This document shows positions 33,042 to 44,949 of a stretch of DNA of 64,000 bases, one piece after another (position 1 is the stretch's first letter; every line of letters starts with the position of its first letter). The stretch comes from Moniliella sp. 'wahieum'. Its lineage: Eukaryota > Basidiomycota > Moniliellomycetes > Moniliellales > Moniliellaceae. Location of the stretch: the NCBI GenBank assembly GCA_003971905.1, contig RSEE01000087.1, positions 186,001 to 250,000 of the forward strand, read 5' to 3'. Made by a program: the position numbers and the translations under genes. A model generated the notes under the pieces. That model saw only the letters and a list, made by a program, of their open reading frames with translations. It was not told where the DNA came from and searched no databases.

Positions 33042-36000
33042 ATGTCCACGCCCGCCGAGCCAGTCGGCGTCGCCCTCTCTGCGCCTGGCCCCGCGCCCCC
33101 CGCGCGCCACCTCTCCGCGGACCTCACCGGCTCTGCCCCCCCGCGCCCGCCCCGCCTCCGCCCGGCGTGCTGCTCGGCCACACGCGCAACTTTAGCCGGC
33201 CCTACTCGCCGCCCCCGCGCCGCCGTCCGTGTCGCCGCCGTCTGTGTCGCCGCCATCCGTGTCGCCGCCACCACGCGCGCGCCTCCCTCGGCGGCACGTT
33301 GGGCCTCGCCTCCCCCGCCGACCCGTCGCTGCTGCTGCACACCAGCTCCAGCAGGACCTCGAGCGTCGCCGCTCCGCCGGCGACCCCCTCCGCCACCCCC
33401 TCCTGCCCGGCCAGCGCTCCTCCGTCTCCTCCTCCCTCCGCACCGTCTCCCCCATGGGCCCGCCACCCAGCACCCCGCTGCCTCTCCCGCCGTCTCGCTG
33501 CCGACGACCCTCTCCTCCATCGCGCGCCTCCGCCCCCACCCGCACCCGCATGGCCTCCCCGAGCGCGGCCCTCCCCCCCCCGGCGCTCCGCCGCCGGTGC
33601 CGACCACAGCCTCTTCCCGGTCCAGCACCCCCACCTCCCGGCCCTCTCCGTCTCCTCATCCCTCATCCCGTCCCTGCATCCGCATCCTCGACTCCCACCC
33701 CCCATGCTACCCCCCTCGCCCACCCCCCTACTGCCTCCACTGCCACCCAAACCCCCTCTGCGCCCCCGCGCCGTGTTCCCGGCGAGAACATGGACCCCGC
33801 CCGCATTCAATCTTTGTTGTACGCACTCGAGTCCGAACTGGTCGACTGGCGCGCCCTGGGATCGGCAGCCGCAGCCGCCGAAGAGGAGCCCGCACGGCCA
33901 CGCACGCTCCGCGCCTCAGCCCTCAGCACTGAACTCGATGTCCTGCCCGAAAGCGAGTCGGAGCAGGAGCATGGCCGCTCCCTTTCCTCCCCGCTCCCTC
34001 TGACTCTTCCGAACCTACTACCCCGCTTGCATCGGCCTTTCCGGCGCCCGATACCACCCCCCATGCACCGGACGCCAGAGCTGCAAGAGGCACCACCCGA
34101 CATAACCCCACGCAAGCAAACGTCCCTCCGCGGATGCGCCCCCTCCACTTTGCCCCCCCCCAAGTTGACCTCTTTTACCGAACAACGATCCAAAGCCCCC
34201 CTTGCACCAGTCGGTAGGCCCCCAAAAGCTGCGTCTCCACCTCCCTGCCTTGCGTGCCACTGCGGGCGCATCGACAGAGGATATCCATCCCACGCGTTCC
34301 GCCTCCACCTCTGCTCGCTCCCTCTCGCCGGCGTGACCAAAGCCGCCCTATCGCGCCTGCGGAGGAAACATAAGCGCGCCCCTTCTTCCGCCCCCAAGGA
34401 GGACTCGGGCCTGTTGACCGGCACAAGCGAAGCCCTGGTCATTGCCCCCGACCCAGAGGGCCAGGATCAAAAACCGTCAAGCCCACGTAGCCCTTCGCCC
34501 ACCTTCGGTACCGACGCGTTCAACTACTATGACTTTAGCCCCGACCTGCCCCCCTTTGCCAAGGGCTTGCGTCCCGCGACCTGACGGGTGCAGGCACCTG
34601 GGCCGGGCTCGTAGCTCGAGCCGGGCTCAATGCGATGCGTGCCGAGGATGGAGGGTCGGTGCTTGGGAGTGCACGGCACTCGACAGCGTCCCTTGGCTCC
34701 TTTGACCGGCCCGGTACCGCTCTGTCGAGTTTCTCGGCGGTGACCGAGACCCACGATTTGTCAATGCGTGCCGTGGCGGAGGCAACGAGGCGGCAACAGA
34801 ACGCGCTGCTGAGGATAAGAAGCTGCAGCAAACGCTGCTTGCTAATCTTCATCTTACCCCGGCCGACTTGGAGAAACATGTAGCGCAGCACCTTGGTCTC
34901 GCCTCCGATCCGCGGGCTTCCATGCCATCTCTCTCTGGGGCGACGGACATGTCGCGCGCCGCTTCACGCATCTCGAACGTTACTCGTACGACAGCCACCA
35001 ATCGCACTTCGGCCTCGCTAACGTCTGCCTTGGGGACATCGGCAGACCGGGATCTATATGCTGCACCAGAAATGGTAGATGGGGAGGGGGGTACAGTCGG
35101 TCTCATCCAATCCGAAGGATACGTGCCGTTCATCCCTCCTTTCCTCCAACATCCACCGGAAAAGCGCTATGTGGAAGTGTCTCTGCAGACCTCACACACT
35201 TCGCCTCCGCCCTCGGTCCAGTCCGAGGCCCACTCCGAGCCGCAATCCTGGGCCACGCTCACAGACAAGGACAAGGACTTGATGTATCGCACGGCGATCG
35301 CCTACGCTCGTCGGCGTGGCGGGCTGGAGCCATCGGATGACCGATCGTCCCAAGTATCGTCGCTTACCGAGCTGGAACTAAGCGATTCCGACTCGGACTT
35401 GGATGTGGGTGCGGACCTGGACGAGCTGGCGGAGAGAAGTGGGTGTTTGCGGTGCCCGCTGCGCGCGGGGAGAAACGCAAGTGGTCGCCCGGGCAGGAAA
35501 AGAACGTGTACCCATCCACGCCGCTAACCAACCGCGTCGTCCGTCCCCTAGGGCGACCGGCCTTTGGCTCCCTCTCTCCTCTGCCTCTCCGCCGTTGGCG
35601 GGAGGGGACTTACCTTCGCCTGCACTGCCGTCCAGTGCGGTGGCACCCCGGCTGCACGCAAACACCCCTCCCTCGTGCTCGCTCCCGACCTTTCCTTCCC
35701 TCCCCCCGGCCAACGAGACGGAGACTACGGACTGGGGAGCAGAGGACTTGGACGACGACCAACTCCTCACGGAGGACCCTTGGTTTGAGCGCCAGATGGA
35801 GGCTGCCTCCGCGTCTCTTGCCCGGCTTGAGGCTTGGGAAGAGTCGTCCAACCCGAGCGAGGAGGAGCCATCCTGGGAGGAGGAGGACCAACGCAGCCAA
35901 GACCAAGACCAAAACCAAGAGCAAGATCAAGACCAAGACCAAAGCCAGGACCAGAGCCAGGACCAGAGCCACAGTCACGACCACCATCTCGAACATGACC

Positions 36001-36931
36001 AGAGCCAGGGCCAGGACGAGTGTCTTCCCCGATGGACGATCGATCAGGGGACTCGGAGGTTCCTCGGTGCGGTAGTCCTGAATCCATCTCGGATTCGACG
36101 GGGCGGGTCCTGGCCTTGACTCGTGGTCCACCAATCCCTCTACCTGAGGCGGAGGAAACGACACCGCGACAAACACCAACCCAGTTGCCTACTTCGTCGC
36201 CGGTAGGCCCTTCTCCGATCGAAGACGATACCCTGTCGTTTACCCGCTCGCGCAAACCCAACTCTTCTTCCTCTTGGTCCACAGGACGAGGAGGAGGAGA
36301 TGGGGCCCTTACCTGGTCCCGACATGCACCCCCCCCCACCACGCACGTCCTCGATTCCTCCTCTTAGGAAGCTCCCAGCCCCAACTCGCATCCCGCTGCA
36401 GGGGATCAAGACACTGGGAGCAAATGCCCCTTCTCCCCGTTCCGCTTCGCGCATCGTGCCCCCTTCTCTCCACAGCCCAAAGGCGCCGACGGTGAAAGTC
36501 GGCTTGCCGCCGCCACAAGGGAGAAGATAGGGCAGCATCCCCGATCCTGCACGGTGACGGGGGCAAGCCACCTGTTTCTTTGCTCCCTACCCCGGCGGGG
36601 CGCAGCTCCTTGCCCCGAAGGTCGGTGTCGGCCGCAGTGCACTTCCGCGACCAAGCGACAGTTCGTTGCCCCGCCCGGAAGCCAGCTCCTTGCGTAGCGA
36701 GACGGCGCCGAGTGCACTCCCACGTCCTAGTCACAGCACCTTGCCTCGTCCTTCTGATTCCAGTATGCGTACCGAGGCCGGCAGCTCTCTCCCGCGCGCC
36801 TCGGCCGCGCGTGGCCGGTTACCAATCCCGTCCCGTGCGCTTGCCGCCCGCTCTACCTCGTCCGATGCCTCGGCAAGACGCCCAGCCGGCTACGGGCGTC
36901 CGGTCTGCCCGTCCCAACACGGGCACGGTGA
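33042..36931 (+). CDS. Large disordered Ser/Pro-rich protein of unknown function
   Basis: Not recognised. A start at 33042 (MSTPAEPVGVALSAPGPAP) opens a Pro/Ser-rich stretch that repeatedly steps frame. Clearer blocks follow: MDPARIQSLLYALESELVDW (33790), an acidic-Ser region, PFAKGLRPAT, MEKHVAQHLGLASDPRASMP, SEGYVPFIPPFLQHPPEKRY, LTDKDKDLMYRTAIAYARRR, SSLTELELSDSDSDLDVGAD, TTDWGAEDLDDDQLLTEDPW, a Gln/Asp/Ser/His repeat at about 35895-36010 and IPPLRKLPAPTRIPLQGIKT. A possible intron with a CTAAC branch lies at about 35438-35550. No catalytic or membrane motif. The 3' end is uncertain (36.9-37.1 kb), and this could be two genes. The blocks read as a cytoskeleton- or signalling-associated disordered protein, but I do not assign a function. 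Confidence 0.5.
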
Positions 36932-38621
36932 ACCGATCTTGCCTCTCTTCCGTTCTGCTCTCTCCTCGTCTCTCCCTTGTCCTTGTCCTTGGCCTCACCT
37001 TCCTTTTGGCCCTCGCACTGCGCCCGCTTTTTTCCCTTTCCCTTTCTCCGTTTCGGTCTCTTTCTCTGTCTCGGTCTCGGTCTCGGTCTCGGTCTCTTCT
37101 TCCCCTCGCTGTGTTTTCATTCTTTCGCCCTTATGGTAGACCGTTGAGCCCAGCCGGGGCTCCGTCCCAACCTGGGCTCTACCCTAACTGTATACCCCCC
37201 CCCCGCGCCCCACCGCTCCGCTTCCCATGTCTCGTCTCATCTCATCTTTCTCCTCGTTCCCTTTCCCATCTTTTGACTTGTCTGTGCCCTTCACTTGTTC
37301 TCCCCAGCCTTGCGGCCCATTCCCCTGGCCCCAATGCCGTATCTGGCGCTCTCACTCTCACATGTTGCGTGGACCCGACGAGGTTGGGACCAGGCGCCGT
37401 AGAATTCCCGGTTGCGCTGCAGGCGCGTGCGACCACGGCAGTACGTGCAAGTAGGCTATGCTCACGTATAAACAAAACAGGTCAAGTCAAACATGATCCC
37501 TCTGTCGTTCTCTTCCTCCCGCTCTCTCTCGGTTTCTCTTTCTCTGTTTCTCTCGCTCCGTTTCTCTCTCTCTCTTCCTCGGATCCCGGGCTCAACACGT
37601 TCAATTGATTGGGTCACCTGGAGCACCACTGCCCACCGTTATTACGCGACTTTGCAGACAAACAGCCACTCTTCCCTCTGAAACCGGATTTTACCACCGT
37701 GTCCCTTGACAGTATCATATGGCGTGTATGGGAGCCTGGGGGCAAAGTATACCGCGTGTATATACTACGAGGTGAACGGATTGTCCTGCAGCCAGTGTTC
37801 TACTGTAGGGCAGCTAGAGTAGTTATTGGACGACCGTTGTGGTTCAGGATGGGTGCGCGACGATGGCGCGCACCACCAACACAGGCGACCGACATTAGTT
37901 CCCCCTCCTGTGCCGATGCATTGCTTCCTCGCTGGGTCGAGTAGGGTGTGTCCGAGAGGGACGGCAGGGCTTGTCTGCTGCGGCTCAAGATATATACTTT
38001 TTGGTCGGGGTGAAAATGGCGTACTGTACACGTGGCCGGCATGGGCGGATGGGGGCGTCGGGCATGTGCTGTTGGGCGACGGTGGGAGCGAGGGGCCAAG
38101 AGACAACGAGGAGGAGGGCTAAGGGGTGGGGGAATGTGCGTTGGATTGGGTTGGGTTGGATGTGGTGGGCGCGTGGTGTTGAGAATGGGGATGGTGGACG
38201 ATGGGTGATGGCTGGTCGATGAGGAGGGCGCGGCGGCAGGCCCATCACGCATCGTCATCACCGCTTGCGATGCGTGAGCGCCCAGGCGCTGTGGCGCGGC
38301 GCCAGTGGAGCGCCCGCGCAGACGCTAGGGTTGTGGCGTGGCGCGACTGTGCGGTGTGCGCGCGCGCGGGCGAGACGGGCAGGCGCGGGGGCAGTGGGTG
38401 GGGCAGGCGATGATGGGCACAGGGGCAGTGGCGGGCGCAACCCTAGCGGCGGCGCGGGGGGCGGCGGGCGGCAGCACCCCCACCAACCCACCGCAAACGC
38501 CGCTGCTCGCCGGCAGCAGCGCCAGGGGCCACCGTCTGCGCCTCCACCGCCCCACCGCCCCCACCATTCCCGCGGCTCCCCCGGCCTTCTCCCCGCCGCC
38601 CGCCGCGCCCCTCTGTCCGCC
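36932..38621. other. 1.7 kb spacer with pyrimidine tracts
   Basis: Contains TCTCGG/TTTCCC-type pyrimidine tracts at about 37020-37110 and 37500-37575. GTATATACTACG lies near 37757, in a lower-GC stretch at about 37.6-38.0 kb. It probably holds the 3' UTR of the upstream gene and the promoter of the kinase. No gene recognised. Confidence 0.5.
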
Positions 38622-41600
38622 ATGCCCAGCGCCCCGCCGGCCACTGGCCCTGCGCCCCCCGGCCCCGGCCGCGCGCCCACCATCGCCGACTTTGACCTGC
38701 TGCGTGTCCTCGGCAAGGGCTGTGCTGGCAAGGTGCGTGTCTTCTCCCTGCCCTGCGTCTCCTCCTCCTCCTCCTCCTCCTCCTCCTCCTCCGCCTCCTC
38801 CGCCTCCTGCCCCGCCCGGTCTTCTCACACCCCCCCCCCCTCCACAGGTCCTCCTCGTGCGCCAGCGCGCCACCAAGTCCATCTTTGCCCTCAAGACCAT
38901 CCAGAAGCGCCACGTGCTCGCACACCAGGAGCTCCAGCACACCCTCACTGAGCAGGCCGTGCTTGCCCGCACCTCCGCCGCCCACGCCGCCCCCGGCGAG
39001 ACCGGACTGCCCTTCATCGTCAAGCTCTGGTACAGCTTTCACGATGCCACCAACCTGTACCTCGTCATGGACTTCCATCCTGGCGGCGACCTCGCCACCC
39101 AGCTCGCCCGCTGGGGCCGCCTTGGCACCGACCGTGCCCGTTTCTATGCTGCCGAGATCGCAGAGGGTGTCGAGGCGCTCCATGCGGCCGGCATCATTTA
39201 CCGCGACCTGAAGCCAGAGAACGTACTGATCGGACAGGATGGACACATTGTCCTCTCTGACTTTGGCCTCTCCAAAGAGTTCCCGCGCCCCGGGATCGAG
39301 GCGCGCTCCCCCCATTGGCTTCTCCCCTCCGCCTCGAGCAGCAAGAGCCTGGCCGAGGCCGAGAAGCTAGCCAAACTCGCTGGCCAGGACGCCACCACCA
39401 CCTTTTGCGGAACAGCCGAATATCTCTCGCCGAGGTCATCTCGGGCCAGGCGTACAGTTACGAGGTGGACTGGTGGAGCTTTGGTACCATGTTGTACGAG
39501 ATGCTGGCAGGCTACACGCCCTTTGCCGGTGAGAGTCACACGGAGATGTACGTGCGGGTGTTGCGGGAGCCCTTGTCTTTCCCTGATCCCTTGTCGCGCG
39601 GCTACGATGCAACAGCCTGGGACCAGGACACGCGCGGCTTTCTCCGTGGCTTGTTGCAGAAGGACCCAGGCTTGCGGTTGCAGGAGCCCCGGTTAAAGAA
39701 GCACCCTTATTTTGGCATGATTGAGTGGGACCACATCCACTTCCGCCGTTATATCCCTCCCTATGTCCCCCACACTGATCCCCACAACCAAGAGGACACG
39801 CGCAACTTTGATGAAACCTTCCTCGGCTTGCGGCCCAATTTGGAGTTTGACGATGACGAATCAGACGAACCCGAGGGCTCGGACGAAGACGATCCGCAGC
39901 ATGCCCATGAGACGTCCAAGGACCGTGCACGCCGCCGCAGGGAAAAGGACGAACTTGCGGCTGAGGCCGAACGCACCCGCCTCTTGGCCAAGGTCCGGAG
40001 TGTGGCCAAGGCCCAGGGCCAGGATGACGTGCAAAGCCTGTTTGAAGGCTACGACTTTTCCACCTTCTCTTCCGTTGTTCCTGCCGAGGAGGAGGGGGAA
40101 GATGGTCATGGGATGGACGTTGACGCTCCCTCGCCCGAGGAGCACGACACGCATGATGAAGACACTGCGATGCGGGAACGTACGCCCTCTCCTGCACCAG
40201 GCCCGGCGGCGGGTCTGCCGGATACGACGAGTGCGTGGGACACGACGTCTGGCAGTGCCGATGGACTGCCTTCCAGCTCGTCGGGAACAGTCCCACAAGA
40301 GAGCAGGAATGCCCCCGAACTTTCTCCTGTGAACGCCCCCTCGAGCCGGCCTTGGTCCCACCCTCCTCCTCCGAGCTTCCGGACGAGCCGGTGGCGTCAG
40401 CGCCTCTGGCTCCGCCGAGCCCTGTTCAGGAGCTTCCCCCACCGCCCCCACTGTCCCGGCCGTCCCCGCCATCCCCGCCGTCCCCGCCATCCCCGCCGTC
40501 CCCGCCATCCCCGCCGTCCCTACCAGTGTTCCTTCCGGTCTTCCTGCCGCTGCCGCTGCCACTCCCACTGCCGCTGCCACTGCTGCTCCCCACTGCAGCT
40601 GCCTCTGTTGCTCTCTCCGGTAGAGCCACAACCCCCTCCATCCAAGTCCGAGCCCCCCGCACAACGCTATGCACCAGGGAGCGTTAAAGCACGTTTGGCT
40701 GCGTTGGAGGCGGCGCAGAAGAAATCGGCGGCTGCGCCCTTGTTGCCCAACAAGCCGACACGCAAGATTGCTCACACCTACGGTGCGGCCATTGCGGCTA
40801 AACAAGAGCCCAGCGGCCCCAGCACACTCCCCTTACTTCCCGGTCCCCAGCGGCGCGTTCATCCAGCTCATCTACTGCTGATGTATCTGCCCTTCCTTCT
40901 CTTTCACCAGCAGCACCCTCGATCGAGCCCGAAAGTCGACACAACCGTTGTTTCGGACCAACCGGTCGAATCTTCCCCCGTGGTGGAGGCGATGCCAGTA
41001 CAGGAGGCGCCCGTGGACACCGAAGCTATGGAAGTCACTCCCAGCCCATCTCATGTCGCAGAGGAGAACATTTCAACGCCCGCTGGGCCAGAACTGGCCA
41101 TTTCTGTCCCCGCCCCGTCCGCCGAACCGGAATTGACGCCTATGGATGTTGTTCCCGAGCCTCAGCCTAGTCCACCCGCGGTGGAGCAACCGCTGCCCTC
41201 GCCCGTTCAACCTGCGTGGGCTCCTGCGCCCCCTGGCACAACGGTACGGATCATCTCTTCTTCACGGGCGGACCGGACGATGGAACAGTCGTTGTCATCC
41301 CCTTCCACGCCTCGGTACCGTCCACCAAACTTCTTCACTCGGTTCCTAGGGCACGCCCACCTCCCGTCCTTTGTCTGTCCAGTTTTCCAGCGCTCAGGCA
41401 GCCGAGTTTGAAGAGTACGAAGCAGCTGCTTTCTTGGCGAATGCGACGTTGGAAGAACTGGAGCGAGAGGCGAATGAGTCAAGCTTCTCTAACCCCGAAG
41501 TGGTCAGCTTGCCTGACGTGGGTTCTTCCCCACGGAGCCGCCCGAGACAGAGACGGAAACGGAAACGGAGAAGGACGTGGCCGGGCTCACCCTGGAATCA

Positions 41601-42702
41601 CCAGGATTCAATGAGCGCCAGGCCTCTTCCATCCCGACCAGCGTACCCGAAGCTATGGCCACCTCGGGCTCCATTGCTAGTCTCGATGCTCCGGATCAGT
41701 CGATGTGCAACACGACCACCACCACCGCCGCCACCACTGCCAATACTGCAGGGAGCATCACTGCGCAAACCACCCCTGCACCCACGTTGTCCAAGACGGC
41801 ATCGCTCAAACGCGGCATTGGCTCTTTAGCTCGTGCCCGTGGTACCAATCCAGCCGCCGAGCCCGAGGGGCTGGTCAAACCAAGTGCACACAAGGCCCAA
41901 CACTCCTCTTCGAGCCAACGTCGTCCCACGGATATCGTTTCGATTGCTGCGGCAGCTGCCCAAGCGACGATTGCCAACCCCAACGTGGTCCCCAGCGCAT
42001 CCATTGCCCCCCCGCGCGCCGTGCCTCGATGGCGCTCAAGCAGGAGGGTGAGCAGAGCGAAGAAGAGGACTGGGACATGATTGACGACCTCAATACCGAT
42101 CTGCTTGTCGCGGGCCGACTCGGAACGGAATGGAGGTTCAGGCTTGGCCGCTCTCCCCCCGCGCGTGTATTCCTCCACGGCCCGGACCCTGCGCAAATCC
42201 CGTCGTGCGCTCACCGCCGCCGCCCATCGCCGCCGCACCTTTGTGCCGCACATGGACGACAAGTATCGTCTGCTCACGCGCAAGTCGGATGTTCCCGCCA
42301 TTCAGGAGGAAGACACGGGTCCGAACCCAGTGGCAAAGAGGCTAGCACGGACGAGTCGAAAAAACGAAGGTGGAACGCAGTGCCCGAGGTGGCGGTAGTC
42401 GTGGCCCCCGGCGCGTCTCCGCCGCCATCGGGCCGGAAACGCGGACTGTACCGTCTGAGCCGCCGGATTGGGTCGGAGACGCGCGACCGCGCGGCCGGAC
42501 CAAGTGTGCCTTCGGTCTTGGAGGTGGACGAAGGCGAGGGAAAGGCAGCCGCAGCTGCGTCTGCCCCTCCTTGTCGCCGCAACCGCCGGGCCCGTCCAGC
42601 CCACTTGCCTCGGACACAGATAAGAAAGATACATCCAAACGCGGGAACAAGATGCGTCGCTTCACCCTCTTTCTCGACGCTAACAAGCACAAGTCGGACT
42701 AA
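38622..42702 (+). CDS. AGC-family Ser/Thr protein kinase (S6K/Ypk3-like) with long C-terminal extension
   Basis: Exon 1 is 38622-38732 (start MPSAPPATGPAPPGPG, FDLLRVLGKGCAGK), then a 115-nt intron (GTGCGT to CACAG), then exon 2 beginning VLLVRQRATKSIFALKTIQK with the ATP lysine. Catalytic IIYRDLKPENVL and DFGLSKEF are intact. The activation loop has an insert of about 35 residues before TTTFCGTAEYLSPE; then SGQAYSYEVDWWSFGTMLYE. After the kinase core, WDHIHFRRYIPPYVPHT and NFDETFLGLRP resemble the AGC tail. A Glu/Asp/Ser/Pro-rich extension follows, with a VPAIPAVPAIPA repeat (about 40480-40530), KARLAALEAAQKKSAAAPLL, EQSEEEDWDMIDDLNTDLLV and a C-terminus MRRFTLFLDANKHKSD (stop 42702). Many single bases are missing, including one C at the SPE junction (about 39433). 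The part after about 41.3 kb could be a separate gene. Confidence 0.8.
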
Positions 42703-44949
42703 ACCGCGCGCAAGGGCCGACGGGAGAGGTGAGGGGGTAGTAGGATGGCATGCCTGTTGGTACATTTGGTTCGCCCTTCTGTGTTTGTGTCTGTCTCTAC
42801 CTCTACCTCTCTGCCTACCTCTGCCTCTACCTCTTCCTCTACGTCTTCTTCTTCCTCTTCGTCTTGCTCTGCTGGCTCTACTACCGCTTGCCCTCTGCGC
42901 TTGTCTGATCCTGCCCCCTCACCACACCCTGCGGATCTCGCCGCCCACCTTCCTTTGCCTTGATACCCTCGCCGCCTCGAACTTACTACTTGCCCATGCT
43001 GCTTTCCAGCATGCTGGCTATCCCTTTCCTTTAGTGCCGGTACACTCTGCCTTCTCGCCTCAAGTCTCCATTGCGATTGGACCCGTCTCATCCAATTCCA
43101 TCTCTGCTGTGTGTATGGGCAAGGAACATATAGTCAGCCGAGGGAAGTGGGGGCAGAACCTCAGTGTTGTACAGTTGAATATAGGGTAGGTTTATGTCTA
43201 CCAGGCTGTTGCAGTGATGCTGAAGAGGCGTCCCTCGTCCCTGAGGCTCAGGCCTGAGAGCACCAGCGCGGTGGTACGTCTGTGTCGTATCCACCCCCGC
43301 GTCCCCGTCGTGACCCGTTCAATTTTCTCGTCGGCTGGGGGTCCCTTGTGTTGCTGTGTCGCTAGTGCCGCGCTGCGCTTCTCTGCGTGTTGCTTTGCTT
43401 TGCTTTGCTTTGCTTTGCTTTGCTTTGGGCTGCTACAGCCAGTAGCTTAAGTTCCGTCCGGCGCGGTCTGGCTGCACTGGCCCTCTTCTTAGCCCTACTC
43501 CTACTACTACTACTAGACTACTAACCGCCGAGTGCACTGGTGCAAGCATAATCCGTCGGAGATACCGTCCCGTTCCCAGGCGCCACGGGCCGGCGCTGCG
43601 TCCGTATAAGCTTTAGGGGCTTCTAGTACACGCACGTAGGTGGGAACTTTGGCCTATTGGGGTTGAACGGTGAACGGTGAACCCCACCACACCTGCAGGT
43701 ACTTCCACCCCTGAGCATTTCTATACGTTCGTATGGATGGCCAGTGACTAGTGACTAGTGACCAGCGGTTGTATATATGCGTTCTGGATGCATATGCCAT
43801 GAAAGCACAACGTCTGGCACCGTTCAACGCGCAAATGGCCATCATTGCACAGCCAGTCGTCAATTGCAGTAGAAAGGAGAAAGGGGTACATTAATAGTGC
43901 TGTAGCGATACACAGAGAACGTACATTCTATAATGCAAACCCCAATCCGTTCCAGCCGCGTTTTCTCCGCCTCGATCAGGTGGATCGGGTGGGACGAGCG
44001 GCCTCCCTTGAGCTTGACTGGCTCACCCATCCTGAGTTCCTATAGAAGTATGGACTGGTGACTGTCCTGCATGTACTTGTTTGTCGGCTGGCAACCTACT
44101 GTATAAAACTATATCCTATTGTTACACTATATCTTGCGCCTGAGTTGTAGCGCACTGTATATAATACAGGGAATGAGAAGGCACCGTGGCTGTGCAAACC
44201 GGATAGCTCGAGCGGATCAGGCGGGTGTGGGTGGTCCACAGGGCGGAGGCGGAGAGAGGGTGTTGCATATATCTCTCCACAGTGGTGAGTTGTTTTCGAT
44301 CACTAGGATTCGTGAGCTCGGCACAACCACAGAAGGGTTACTTTTGCCACGAAAGCCGCTCTAGCGGTGTCTATACGGTGTCTGTCGGCCCGGAGCTCTG
44401 GGGATGCGGGGCGGGGCTGGTCTGTATCCACACCGACGTAGGCGGTGCCGGTGATGCTTATATAGAGGCCCGAGCGCCGGCGGGATTGGGGTGGCAGCTG
44501 TGACTGGCGGTGAATATGTGCAACAGACGTTAGTTCGTAGTTGGTGTGTCTGTGCGTGGTGGATTATGCAACTAAGGCGAAAGTGATCCACAGGACGCCC
44601 CAACCGCAAAAACAAGACTCGAGCGATGGCTGTAGCGCTGGCCTGTCCAAAGTCCGAGCCCCACCAACTGTCTCTCATGGCGCCCTCTGGCCTGTCGCCT
44701 GTCGGAGTCCCGAAGAGGACCGAGGGCGGATGGGGAAACCGTATTATGGTTTCGAGTCATATATGCCAGACACCGTTCCTACTCTTCCTCTTCGGCAACT
44801 CTCCGCAACAAGGCCCCCACAACCGCACCGTTGCCACACCGGCACTTTTTGGGGCTGCACCACCACATGCAATCCTCTCACCGCTTCTGCTCCATGGCCT
44901 CTGTCGTGGCACTCCCACGGAATTGCAACACCACAAGTCCTCCACCAAG
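42703..44949. other. 2.2 kb gene-free spacer of reduced GC
   Basis: Holds a (GCTTT)n pentamer tract at about 43397-43430, heptamer repeats at 43664-43684 and 43744-43764, and TATA-like words (GTATATATGC at 43770, GTATAAAAC near 44102). GC falls clearly below the flanks at 43.8-44.2 kb. No tRNA or protein recognised; short plus-strand frames from 44.54 kb may be upstream leader sequence of the response regulator. Confidence 0.5.
43664..43764. repeat. Two short heptamer arrays (TGAACGG; GTGACTA)
   Basis: TGAACGG twice plus a variant at 43664-43684, and GTGACTA twice plus GTGACCA at 43744-43764, both in period 7. Confidence 0.85.

Noticed and set aside
44150..44270. Possible tRNA around GGATAGCTCGAGCGG
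   Set aside because: An A-box-like word is present, but I find no matching B box or cloverleaf in either orientation.
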